A stretch of DNA of 17,519 bases from Alphaproteobacteria bacterium (GTDB taxonomy: Bacteria > Pseudomonadota > Alphaproteobacteria > Micropepsales > Micropepsaceae), in NCBI GenBank assembly GCA_003131925.1, contig PKWC01000216.1:455-17973 (forward strand). The letters run 5' to 3'. Shown here piece by piece: positions 9,275 to 14,564 of this stretch (its first letter is position 1; each line of letters starts with the position of its first letter). The notes under the pieces were generated by a model that had not been told where the DNA came from, did no database searches, and worked only from the letters and a program-made list of their open reading frames with translations. A program made the position numbers and the translations under genes.

Positions 9275-9607
9275 ATGGCGACGTTCGAGGACCGCGAGAA
9301 GAGCTATGAGGCCAAGTGGGCGCATGACGAAGATGTGCGCTTTCGGACCTTGGCGCGGCGAAACAAGCTTTTGGGCCTGTGGGCCGCGGCCGAAATGGGC
9401 CTTTCGGGGGCGGCCGCCGAGTCCTACGCCCATGATCTGCTTGATCTCGAAGTCAAAGGCGGCCGCGACGAGGATCTGGCGCAGAAGATCCGCGCCGATT
9501 TCGACGCCCGAAATATCGCGCTGTCCGATCACGTGATCCACCGCAAGATGGAAGAACTGCTCGTGGAGGCGAGAGAGCAGGTGATGCGTGAAACGAAGAA
9601 GGGATAA
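9275..9607 (+). CDS. DUF1476 protein, alphaproteobacterial F1Fo-ATPase zeta subunit (inhibitor)
   Basis: A 110-residue, highly charged, helical, soluble protein. The opening ATFEDREKSYEAKWAHDEDVRF, then RRNKLLGLWAAAEMGL, a Y-x-x-DLLD-x-E segment and DHVIHRKMEELLVEAREQV, are characteristic of DUF1476. In Paracoccus denitrificans this family is the zeta subunit: its N-terminal helix enters F1 and blocks ATP hydrolysis. The ATG at 9275 has AAGAGG (9262-9267) 7 bases upstream; a TTG directly before it is not needed. The gene is divergent from purC, a common arrangement in this class. No ATP synthase genes are in the window, so the role rests on family membership. Confidence 0.92.
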   Translation: MATFEDREKSYEAKWAHDEDVRFRTLARRNKLLGLWAAAEMGLSGAAAESYAHDLLDLEVKGGRDEDLAQKIRADFDARNIALSDHVIHRKMEELLVEAREQVMRETKKG

Positions 9608-9626
9608 AGTTCGTTCGAGCGAAACG

Positions 9627-9822
9627 TGCCCCCTTCCGCCCGCGGAGTTTATCCTCCGGCCGCGCTTCGCGCGGTCCGGGGGGCGGGCACCCCGCATCAA
9701 GTGCGGGGCAGGCTCTCCCCCCGTGCTCCGCACGCGGGGGAGGAAACCGGTGCGCAAAGCGCGTAAGTGATTTCCTCCCTCGCGCGCAGCGCGGGGGAGG
9801 TGGCCCGAAGGGCCGGAGGGGG
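9627..9822. repeat. Mosaic palindromic repeat, copy D (enlarged)
   Basis: About 196 bp beginning GCCCCCTTCCG and ending CGGAGGGGG, so the ends match copies A to C, but an extra module sits inside (GCGCTTCGCGCGGTCC region and the hairpin CCCCGCA-TCAAG-TGCGGGG at 9689-9706). The inner CCTCCCTCGCGC/GCGCGGGGGAGG arms are at 9774-9800. It lies between the zeta-subunit gene and the second PQQ dehydrogenase and runs into the open frame of the latter. Confidence 0.75.
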
Positions 9823-11800
9823 AGGGCGGCCCATCAAAAGAGATATTGTTCAATCTGGCGCTCGCGAGGCGCGCGTAGCGCGTCTCGCCCTCATCACTCT
9901 GTTTTTCGCCGCGGGCGTTGCGCATGCCGCGGAGCCGGGTTGGCCTTTTTACGGTGGCGATGAGGGCGGGCAGCGCTATTCGGCCGCCGCACAGATCACG
10001 CCGGCCAATGTAAGCGGTCTGCAGCAGGCATGGAGTTATTCCACGCGCGATCTCGTCACCAAAGGCGACGCGATCCGGCACGCTTCTTTCGAGGTCACGC
10101 CGATCCTCGACGACGGCCGTCTCTATCTCTGCTCGCCTTTCGACGAAGTCAGCGCGCTCGATCCGGGAACGGGCCGCGAGATCTGGCGGTTCGATCCCAG
10201 GATCGATCCGCGTCTGCGCTATCCCAACAGTTTCGTGTGCCGCGGTGTCGCGTGGTGGCGCGATCCGAAACCGAAGAACGGATTCTGCGCCACGCGCATA
10301 TTCCTCGCCACCAATGATCGCCGCCTGATCTCGCTCGATGCGGCTTCGGGTAAACCGTGCGACGGATTTGGGCGGGGCGGCACGGTGCCGATCGAGCCTG
10401 CGCCGGCAATGATCTACAAAAGCGAAGTCCAGATCACGTCCGCACCGGTGGTGACGCAGGGCCTCGTCATTGTCGGCTCCTCGATCGACGACAACCAGCG
10501 TGTGGATGCACCGCGCGGCACGGTGCATGCGTATGACGCGAGAAGCGGCGGGTTGCGCTGGAGCTTCGATCCGATCCCGCGCGATGCGGTGGCGCCGAAC
10601 GCGGCGAGCTGGACGAGCGCGGGCGCGGCGCGCACGGGGGCGGCGAATGTGTGGGCGCCGATGTCGGTTGACGAAGAGCACGGGCTCGTCTTCGCGCCGA
10701 CCACGAGCCCGAGCCCAGATTTCTATGGCGGAGCGCGCCCGGGCGACAACCGCTATGCGGATTCGGTCGTGGCACTTCATGTGCAGAATGGGCGCGTCGC
10801 CTGGTCCTTCCAGGTCACCCATCACGACCTTTGGGATTACGACGTGCCGGCGCAGCCGACGCTCGGCGTCGTCACCTGGCAGGATAAGACGGTGCCGGCC
10901 GTCATCCAGCCGACCAAGCAGGGGCTCGTCTTTACGCTCGACCGGCTGACCGGTGAGCCGCTCATTCCGGTGGAGGAGCGGCGCGTGCCGCGCGGCGGCG
11001 CACCGGGCGAGCAATTGTCGCCCACCGAGCCTTTTCCACTGGCGCCGAAGCCGCTCGCGCCCACCCGCATCAAGCCCGACGACGCCTGGGGCCTCACCTG
11101 GTACGACCGCGGCCAGTGCCGCAACAAGATCGCGGCGGCGCGCGCGCAGGGGCTTTACTCGCCGCCATCATTGCGCGGCACGATTCTCTATCCCTTCACC
11201 GGCGGCGGCACGAATTGGGGCGGCCTCGCCTTCGATGCCGCGCACGACACGGTCTACGTCAACACGTCGAGCATGATGCATCTCGTCAAGCTGATTCCGA
11301 AAAAGGATCTGGCGGCTGCGGAGCAGGCGTTCCCCGATGCGGAAATCTCGCCGCAGAGCGGGACACCCTTCGCCATGAAGCGCGAGGTCGTGGTCTCGCC
11401 CCTCGGATTGCCGTGCAATCCGCCGCCCTGGGGCATGCTGCACGCGATCGACATGCATGACGGCCATGTGAAGTGGGAAGTCCCGCTCGGCACGACGGAA
11501 GATCTGATGCCGTTCTCACAATATTTTCTGGGAAAGGTTGGCGTGCCCAATCTCGGCGGACCGATCGCGACTGCAGGCGGCCTCGTCTTCATCGGCGCGG
11601 CGATGGACGATTATCTGCGCGCCTTTGACGCGAAGACGGGCACGGAACTCTGGCGCGGCCGCCTCCCCGCCGGCGGTCAGGCGACGCCCATGACCTATGT
11701 CTGGAAGGGCCGGCAATATGTCGTCATCGCCGCCGGCGGCCACGAAAAGCTCAACACCAAACGCGGCGACAGCGTCATCGCGTTTGCATTGCCGAGATAG
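9767..11800 (+). CDS. Soluble PQQ-dependent dehydrogenase, glucose/quinate/shikimate type
   Basis: An exported quinoprotein expected to oxidise a sugar, polyol or cyclic acid outside the inner membrane. It resembles the periplasmic part of membrane glucose dehydrogenase (Gcd): WPFYGGDEGGQRYS, a CRGVAWW...C-ATRIFLATNDRRLI segment, THHDLWDYDVPAQP (about 10817-10855), GGTNWGG, GTPFAMKRE, NLGGPIATAGGLVFIGAAMDDYLRAFD, and GGQATPMTY. There is no CxxCH heme site and none of the five N-terminal membrane helices of Gcd; instead LALITLFFAAGVAHA is a signal peptide at residues 40-54. The start is unclear: GTG at 9767 or 9800, both inside repeat copy D, or a rare ATT at 9845 after AAAAGAG; no ATG exists before the signal peptide. 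Substrate and electron acceptor are unknown. Confidence 0.88.
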   Translation: MISSLARSAGEVARRAGGGGRPIKRDIVQSGAREARVARLALITLFFAAGVAHAAEPGWPFYGGDEGGQRYSAAAQITPANVSGLQQAWSYSTRDLVTKGDAIRHASFEVTPILDDGRLYLCSPFDEVSALDPGTGREIWRFDPRIDPRLRYPNSFVCRGVAWWRDPKPKNGFCATRIFLATNDRRLISLDAASGKPCDGFGRGGTVPIEPAPAMIYKSEVQITSAPVVTQGLVIVGSSIDDNQRVDAPRGTVHAYDARSGGLRWSFDPIPRDAVAPNAASWTSAGAARTGAANVWAPMSVDEEHGLVFAPTTSPSPDFYGGARPGDNRYADSVVALHVQNGRVAWSFQVTHHDLWDYDVPAQPTLGVVTWQDKTVPAVIQPTKQGLVFTLDRLTGEPLIPVEERRVPRGGAPGEQLSPTEPFPLAPKPLAPTRIKPDDAWGLTWYDRGQCRNKIAAARAQGLYSPPSLRGTILYPFTGGGTNWGGLAFDAAHDTVYVNTSSMMHLVKLIPKKDLAAAEQAFPDAEISPQSGTPFAMKREVVVSPLGLPCNPPPWGMLHAIDMHDGHVKWEVPLGTTEDLMPFSQYFLGKVGVPNLGGPIATAGGLVFIGAAMDDYLRAFDAKTGTELWRGRLPAGGQATPMTYVWKGRQYVVIAAGGHEKLNTKRGDSVIAFALPR

Positions 11801-11816
11801 CAACCCGAAAGAGTGG

Positions 11817-12122
11817 CACGCGGAGGCGCGGATACGCGGAGTGAATCCCTCCTAAGCGCGTCATCGGGGACCCAGGAAACACATGCGCTGCGAATAAAAT
11901 AGCAACACGTGTTTCCTAGGTCCCGGCTCTCCGCTGTCGCGTCGGCCGAGATGACACGCTTTGTTTGGCCCACAATGTCTTTTTCTTCCGCGTCTCCGCG
12001 TCTCCGCGTGGAAAACTTTTCGCCGGCTACGCGCCGAACACGCGGGCGAAGATCGTGTCGGCGCGACTGAGGTGGCATCGAACGGCTGTTCGAAAGTCCT
12101 TGCGTCTCCGCGTGAGAATTCT
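11817..12122. repeat. CGCGTCTCC-type inverted repeat cluster with 16-bp hairpin
   Basis: ACGCGGAGGCGCGGATACGC at 11818-11837 is matched in inverse by CCGCGTCTCCGCGTCTCCGC around 11988-12007. A further copy, TGCGTCTCCGCGTGAGAATT, starts at 12101. Between the first two, GGGACCCAGGAAACAC (11867-11882) pairs with GTGTTTCCTAGGTCCC (11909-11924), 15 of 16, followed by a dispersed-repeat-like TCCCGGCTCTCCGCTGTCGC. This fills the gap 11801-12154 between the second PQQ dehydrogenase and the SnoaL-like gene. I see no gene in it. Confidence 0.7.
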
Positions 12123-12154
12123 CGTGTCCCTGGGCGCGGTGAGCGATCGCGCGA

Positions 12155-12556
12155 TCAGGCGGGGAAGCGGTTGCCGAACATCGGCAGTCCGCTCACGGAT
12201 TCGGCTCGCGTCGCTTCGTCCTGAAGGACATCCCAGTGCTCGGCGAGCTTGCCATCTTTGAGGCGCACGACATCGGCCGCGATCCAGGCGGCAGGGCGGC
12301 CGAAGTTCGAAAAACGGCCATGGGCGATGACGTAGTCGCCCTCAGCCACAATCAACTGGTTCTCATAGCGCAACGTCTTCGGCAGTGAGCGGATGAGGTC
12401 GAACAGTCCCGCACGGCTTGGTGCGATATGGGCGCTGTGCTGGATGTAAGGATCGGACCAGTACCGCTCGGCGGCGGCGTAGTCGCGCTTGTTGAACAGG
12501 GTTTCGAAGGCTTCGAGGACGATGGCCTTGTTCTGCTCGGGTGTTGTCTTGGTCAT
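12155..12556 (-). CDS. SnoaL-like (NTF2-fold) protein
   Basis: A 133-residue cytosolic protein of the NTF2-like superfamily, in the group often labelled SnoaL-like aldol-condensation enzyme or nuclear transport factor 2 family. Family features are NKAIVLEAFETLFNKRD at the N-terminus, Y37-IQHSAH43 with pocket histidines, IVAEGDYVIAHGRF at 69-82, and the closing strand DGKLAEHWDVLQ at 101-112. Such proteins bind small hydrophobic molecules; the reaction here is unknown. The ATG at 12556 has AAGGAG 7 bases upstream, which rules against the longer frame from 12685. A 17-bp palindrome lies 38 bases upstream of the start, overlapping a possible promoter, which suggests repression by a regulator not present in the window. 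Confidence 0.85.
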   Translation of the reverse strand: MTKTTPEQNKAIVLEAFETLFNKRDYAAAERYWSDPYIQHSAHIAPSRAGLFDLIRSLPKTLRYENQLIVAEGDYVIAHGRFSNFGRPAAWIAADVVRLKDGKLAEHWDVLQDEATRAESVSGLPMFGNRFPA

Positions 12557-12593
12557 GTCAGTCTCCTTCAGCGTTGCATGGATTCCGGCACTA

Positions 12594-12610
12594 ACTTGCA
12601 TGATGCAAGT
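12594..12610. promoter_or_regulatory. 17-bp palindrome, candidate operator
   Basis: ACTTGCATGATGCAAGT is a perfect palindrome around a central G (8-base arms). It lies between the divergent SnoaL-like gene and the MaoC-like fragment. On the minus strand, a weak promoter reading of TTGAAT (12634-12629), 17 bases, then TACTTG (12611-12606) would place the palindrome over the -10 box. The length and symmetry fit a dimeric helix-turn-helix repressor; which family is unknown. Confidence 0.55.
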
Positions 12611-12653
12611 AACATCCGATTGGCAACAATTCAAGCGAGGCGCAGAGAGCGAC

Positions 12654-12971
12654 ATGACCGAACCGCCGCTCCTCAGCTTCGCCAAGGCCTCGCATCTGGA
12701 AGAGTTTTTCGTCGGCCAGCGTTTTGCGAACGCCAGCCATGCGTTCGATGCGGAGCAGATCAGGGTCTTCGCATCCCTGGCTGACTTGCGTTGGGTCCTC
12801 GAAATGTTTGCTCCCGGACACTCGCCACAAAAGCCGATGCGGCAATTCGAATTTCGGCCGACGTTTCACCTGACCTCCCCACAAGGGGGAGGTTGGACAA
12901 ATCGTCGCCTGCGCACTGCTGCACCGGCCGGATTTGTAGATGCCCTAGCCACGTTGGAGGAGGAAAAGTAG
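12654..12971 (+). pseudogene. Truncated MaoC-like dehydratase fragment
   Basis: From the ATG at 12654 the frame reads LEEFFVGQRFANASHAFDAEQIRVFAS, which matches the start of MaoC-family (hot-dog fold) hydratases, typically F-E-D-F-x-VGQRF followed by an AEQI-x-FA segment. The expected next part (FDPQPFH and the catalytic Asp/His region) is missing. Instead the frame continues through unrelated text after about 12778 and then through repeat sequence (12872-12894), ending at 12971. A full family member has about 150 residues. The fragment is therefore a remnant, probably cut by deletion or repeat insertion. It is divergent from the SnoaL-like gene and shares its palindrome. Confidence 0.5.
12872..12894. 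repeat. Single-end copy of the 23-bp palindromic unit
   Basis: GACCTCCCCACAAGGGGGAG(GTT) repeats the terminal unit of the 149-bp element (7812-7834) almost exactly. It stands alone here, inside the broken MaoC-like frame. Confidence 0.7.
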
Positions 12972-13144
12972 GCGCGCGGTTCTTTCTCACCGCGTCGCTG
13001 TCTCCCTGTGAAAATTCTTGGCGGTTCGGGGTTGCGTCGCGCGTCCGGATTTGCGTCTGCTCGTCGGAATATTTTTTTGCTCGTGCCCGCTTCTTCGCGG
13101 TGCTGCTAGGATCGGTTGACGCGGGAGCCTGGGAGGGCGGTTCG
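12895..13144. other. Gene-free leader before the RND operon
   Basis: This stretch contains a repeat half, CACGTTGGAGGAGGAAAAG (12950-12968, one difference from the window's first bases), then CACCGCGTCGCTGTCTCCCT (12989-13008) resembling the CGCGTCTCC repeats at 11988 and 12101. The remaining bases up to 13130 show no convincing promoter pair. No regulator gene is present. Confidence 0.5.
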
Positions 13145-14350
13145 CTGAGAAATTCTATTGTCCGGCCGCTGGTCATTGCGGCGCTCGTTCTTGCCGTCGC
13201 CGCTCTGTCGGCCTGCGGGCCGCCTGCGCCCCCAGCGCCGCCGAAGCCGCATGTCAGCGTCGCCTATCCCATCGTCAAGAAAATCATTGACTGGGACGAT
13301 TTCACCGGCCGCTTCGCAGCGATCCAGGACGTGACGGTGATGCCGCGGGTGTCGGGCGCGCTCGTCTCGATCCTGTTCCGCAACGGCCAGGACGTGAAGG
13401 CCGGCCAGCCGCTCTTCATCATCGATCCCAGGCCGTTCCGCGCCGCGTATGACCAGGCCGTTGGCGATCTGGACAATGCGAAAGCGACCCTGACCAACGC
13501 GACCGCAAATTTCGAGCGCGGCAAGAAGCTGATCGCGGTCGACGCGCTCGCCCGCGAGCAGTACGAGGCGCGACTGGCGGCAGAGCAGACCGCGGCGGCG
13601 CAGGTGGAGTCGGCAAAGGCGGCGGTCGAAACCGCGCGCCTTAATGTCGAATTCACCACCATCAAAGCGCCGGTCGACGGACGCATGTCCGACCGAAACG
13701 TCAGCATCGGCGACATCGTGACGGCGAACACGACGGCGCTCACCCGCGTCGTCACGCTCGATCCGATCTGGTTCAATTTCGAAGGTGCGGAGAGCTTCCT
13801 CCTGAAATACCAGCGCGAGGCGCAAGCCGGACAGCGCCGCTCGTCCCGCATCGCGCCCAATCCGCTGGAGATCCAGCTCGCCGATGAATCGGGCTATCCG
13901 CACCGCGGCCACATGGTGTTTGTGGACAATGCCGTCGATCCGCTGTCGGGCACCATCCGCGCCAAGGCGGAGTTTTCCAACCCGGATCATTTCCTGACGC
14001 CCGGCATGTTCGGCCGCGCGCGCCTGCTCGCCTCGGGCGCCTATCAGGCCGTGCTGATCCCCGATGAATCGATCATCACCGACCAGACCCGCCGGCTCGT
14101 CTACGTCGTCGACGGAAGCGGCAAGGTCGCGGCGCGCGAGGTCGAGACCGGCCCGCTCGTGATCGGCCTGCGCGTCATCAAGAGCGGCGTGAAAGCGGGC
14201 GAGAAAGTCGTGCTCGACGGACTCGCGCGGCTTCAGCCCGGCGCCGAAGTCGAGGCGACAGTGACGAAGCTCACCGCGCGCGCGGCGGACACCGCGCCGC
14301 AATCCGAGCCGCTGACGGCGCCGCCGTCCTCGCAGGCGACGCCGCACTAG
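13145..14350 (+). CDS. RND efflux periplasmic adaptor lipoprotein, MexE/OqxA type
   Basis: The membrane-fusion protein that links an inner-membrane RND pump to an outer-membrane channel. From the chosen start it has 401 residues: a lipoprotein signal (RNSIVRPLVIAALVLAVAALSAC) with lipobox LSAC and lipidated C24, then the family text DDFTGRFAAIQDVTVMPRVSG, the lipoyl half-motifs (FRNGQDVKAGQPLFIIDPRPF), a coiled-coil hairpin (about 100-150), TTIKAPVDGRMSDRNVSIGD, and NAVDPLSGTIRAKAEF with FLTPGMFGRARL. These match MexE/OqxA adaptors. The start is odd: CTG at 13145 lies 7 bases after GGGAGGG, while the nearest ordinary start is GTG at 13100 with no ribosome site. The frame stays open upstream to 12791 without family support. 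It is followed by the RND transporter after a 214-base repeat-bearing gap. Confidence 0.92.
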   Translation: MRNSIVRPLVIAALVLAVAALSACGPPAPPAPPKPHVSVAYPIVKKIIDWDDFTGRFAAIQDVTVMPRVSGALVSILFRNGQDVKAGQPLFIIDPRPFRAAYDQAVGDLDNAKATLTNATANFERGKKLIAVDALAREQYEARLAAEQTAAAQVESAKAAVETARLNVEFTTIKAPVDGRMSDRNVSIGDIVTANTTALTRVVTLDPIWFNFEGAESFLLKYQREAQAGQRRSSRIAPNPLEIQLADESGYPHRGHMVFVDNAVDPLSGTIRAKAEFSNPDHFLTPGMFGRARLLASGAYQAVLIPDESIITDQTRRLVYVVDGSGKVAAREVETGPLVIGLRVIKSGVKAGEKVVLDGLARLQPGAEVEATVTKLTARAADTAPQSEPLTAPPSSQATPH

Positions 14351-14365
14351 ACCCCGGAATCGATC

Positions 14366-14560
14366 ATGAGCGGCACAGCGACAAGAAGGTTTAGCGCAGT
14401 GGACGCAGAGGATGCGCAGAGGTCGCAGAGAAATTGTTGGCGCGCTTCGCGCGCCGAAGGCGCGCAGTTTCTCCTGCGCGTCCACTGCGCTTCCTCTGCG
14501 TCCTCCGCGCTAAAAATGCGACCTGGAAACGAGTCACCCATGCTGAAAGCCAGGCACTAG
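14366..14560 (+). CDS. Small open frame across the adaptor-transporter spacer (doubtful)
   Basis: A 64-codon frame starts at ATG 14366, 15 bases after the adaptor stop, reads through the whole inverted repeat (FSAVDAEDAQRSQRN...) and stops 4 bases before the RND transporter ATG. The amino acids between its two ends come from repeat DNA, so a folded product is unlikely. It could act as a leader that couples translation of the two pump genes. The opposite strand of the repeat is also open and gives similar text (FSAEDAEEAQ), which argues that openness alone is weak evidence. Confidence 0.2.
   Translation: MSGTATRRFSAVDAEDAQRSQRNCWRASRAEGAQFLLRVHCASSASSALKMRPGNESPMLKARH
14390..14514. repeat. 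Inverted repeat of the GCAGAGGACGCAGAGG type inside the RND operon
   Basis: The arm at 14390-14433 (TTTAGCGCAGTGGACGCAGA...CAGAGAAA) pairs imperfectly with 14468-14514 (TTTCTCCTGCG...CCGCGCTAAA). The loop carries a perfect hairpin, GGCGCGC-TTC-GCGCGCC (14439-14455). The sequence style TTTAGCGCAG-GGACGCAGAGG is a dispersed repeat that I recognise from many bacterial genomes. It lies between the stop of the adaptor gene and the start of the RND gene. Confidence 0.8.
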
Positions 14561-14564
14561 CGCG

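Noticed and set aside
10817..10855. WDYD in the second PQQ dehydrogenase as another lanthanide signature
   Set aside because: In the glucose dehydrogenase family the WD-x-DVPAQP motif is general, including calcium- or magnesium-using enzymes, so the second Asp there does not indicate a lanthanide.
9260..11014. 584-codon minus-strand frame opposite the second PQQ dehydrogenase and the zeta-subunit gene
   Set aside because: It covers two clearly recognisable plus-strand genes, has no family resemblance, and shows the Arg-rich composition of an antisense shadow.
13106..14485. 459-codon minus-strand frame opposite the RND adaptor
   Set aside because: It is an antisense shadow of a clear adaptor gene and runs into repeat DNA.
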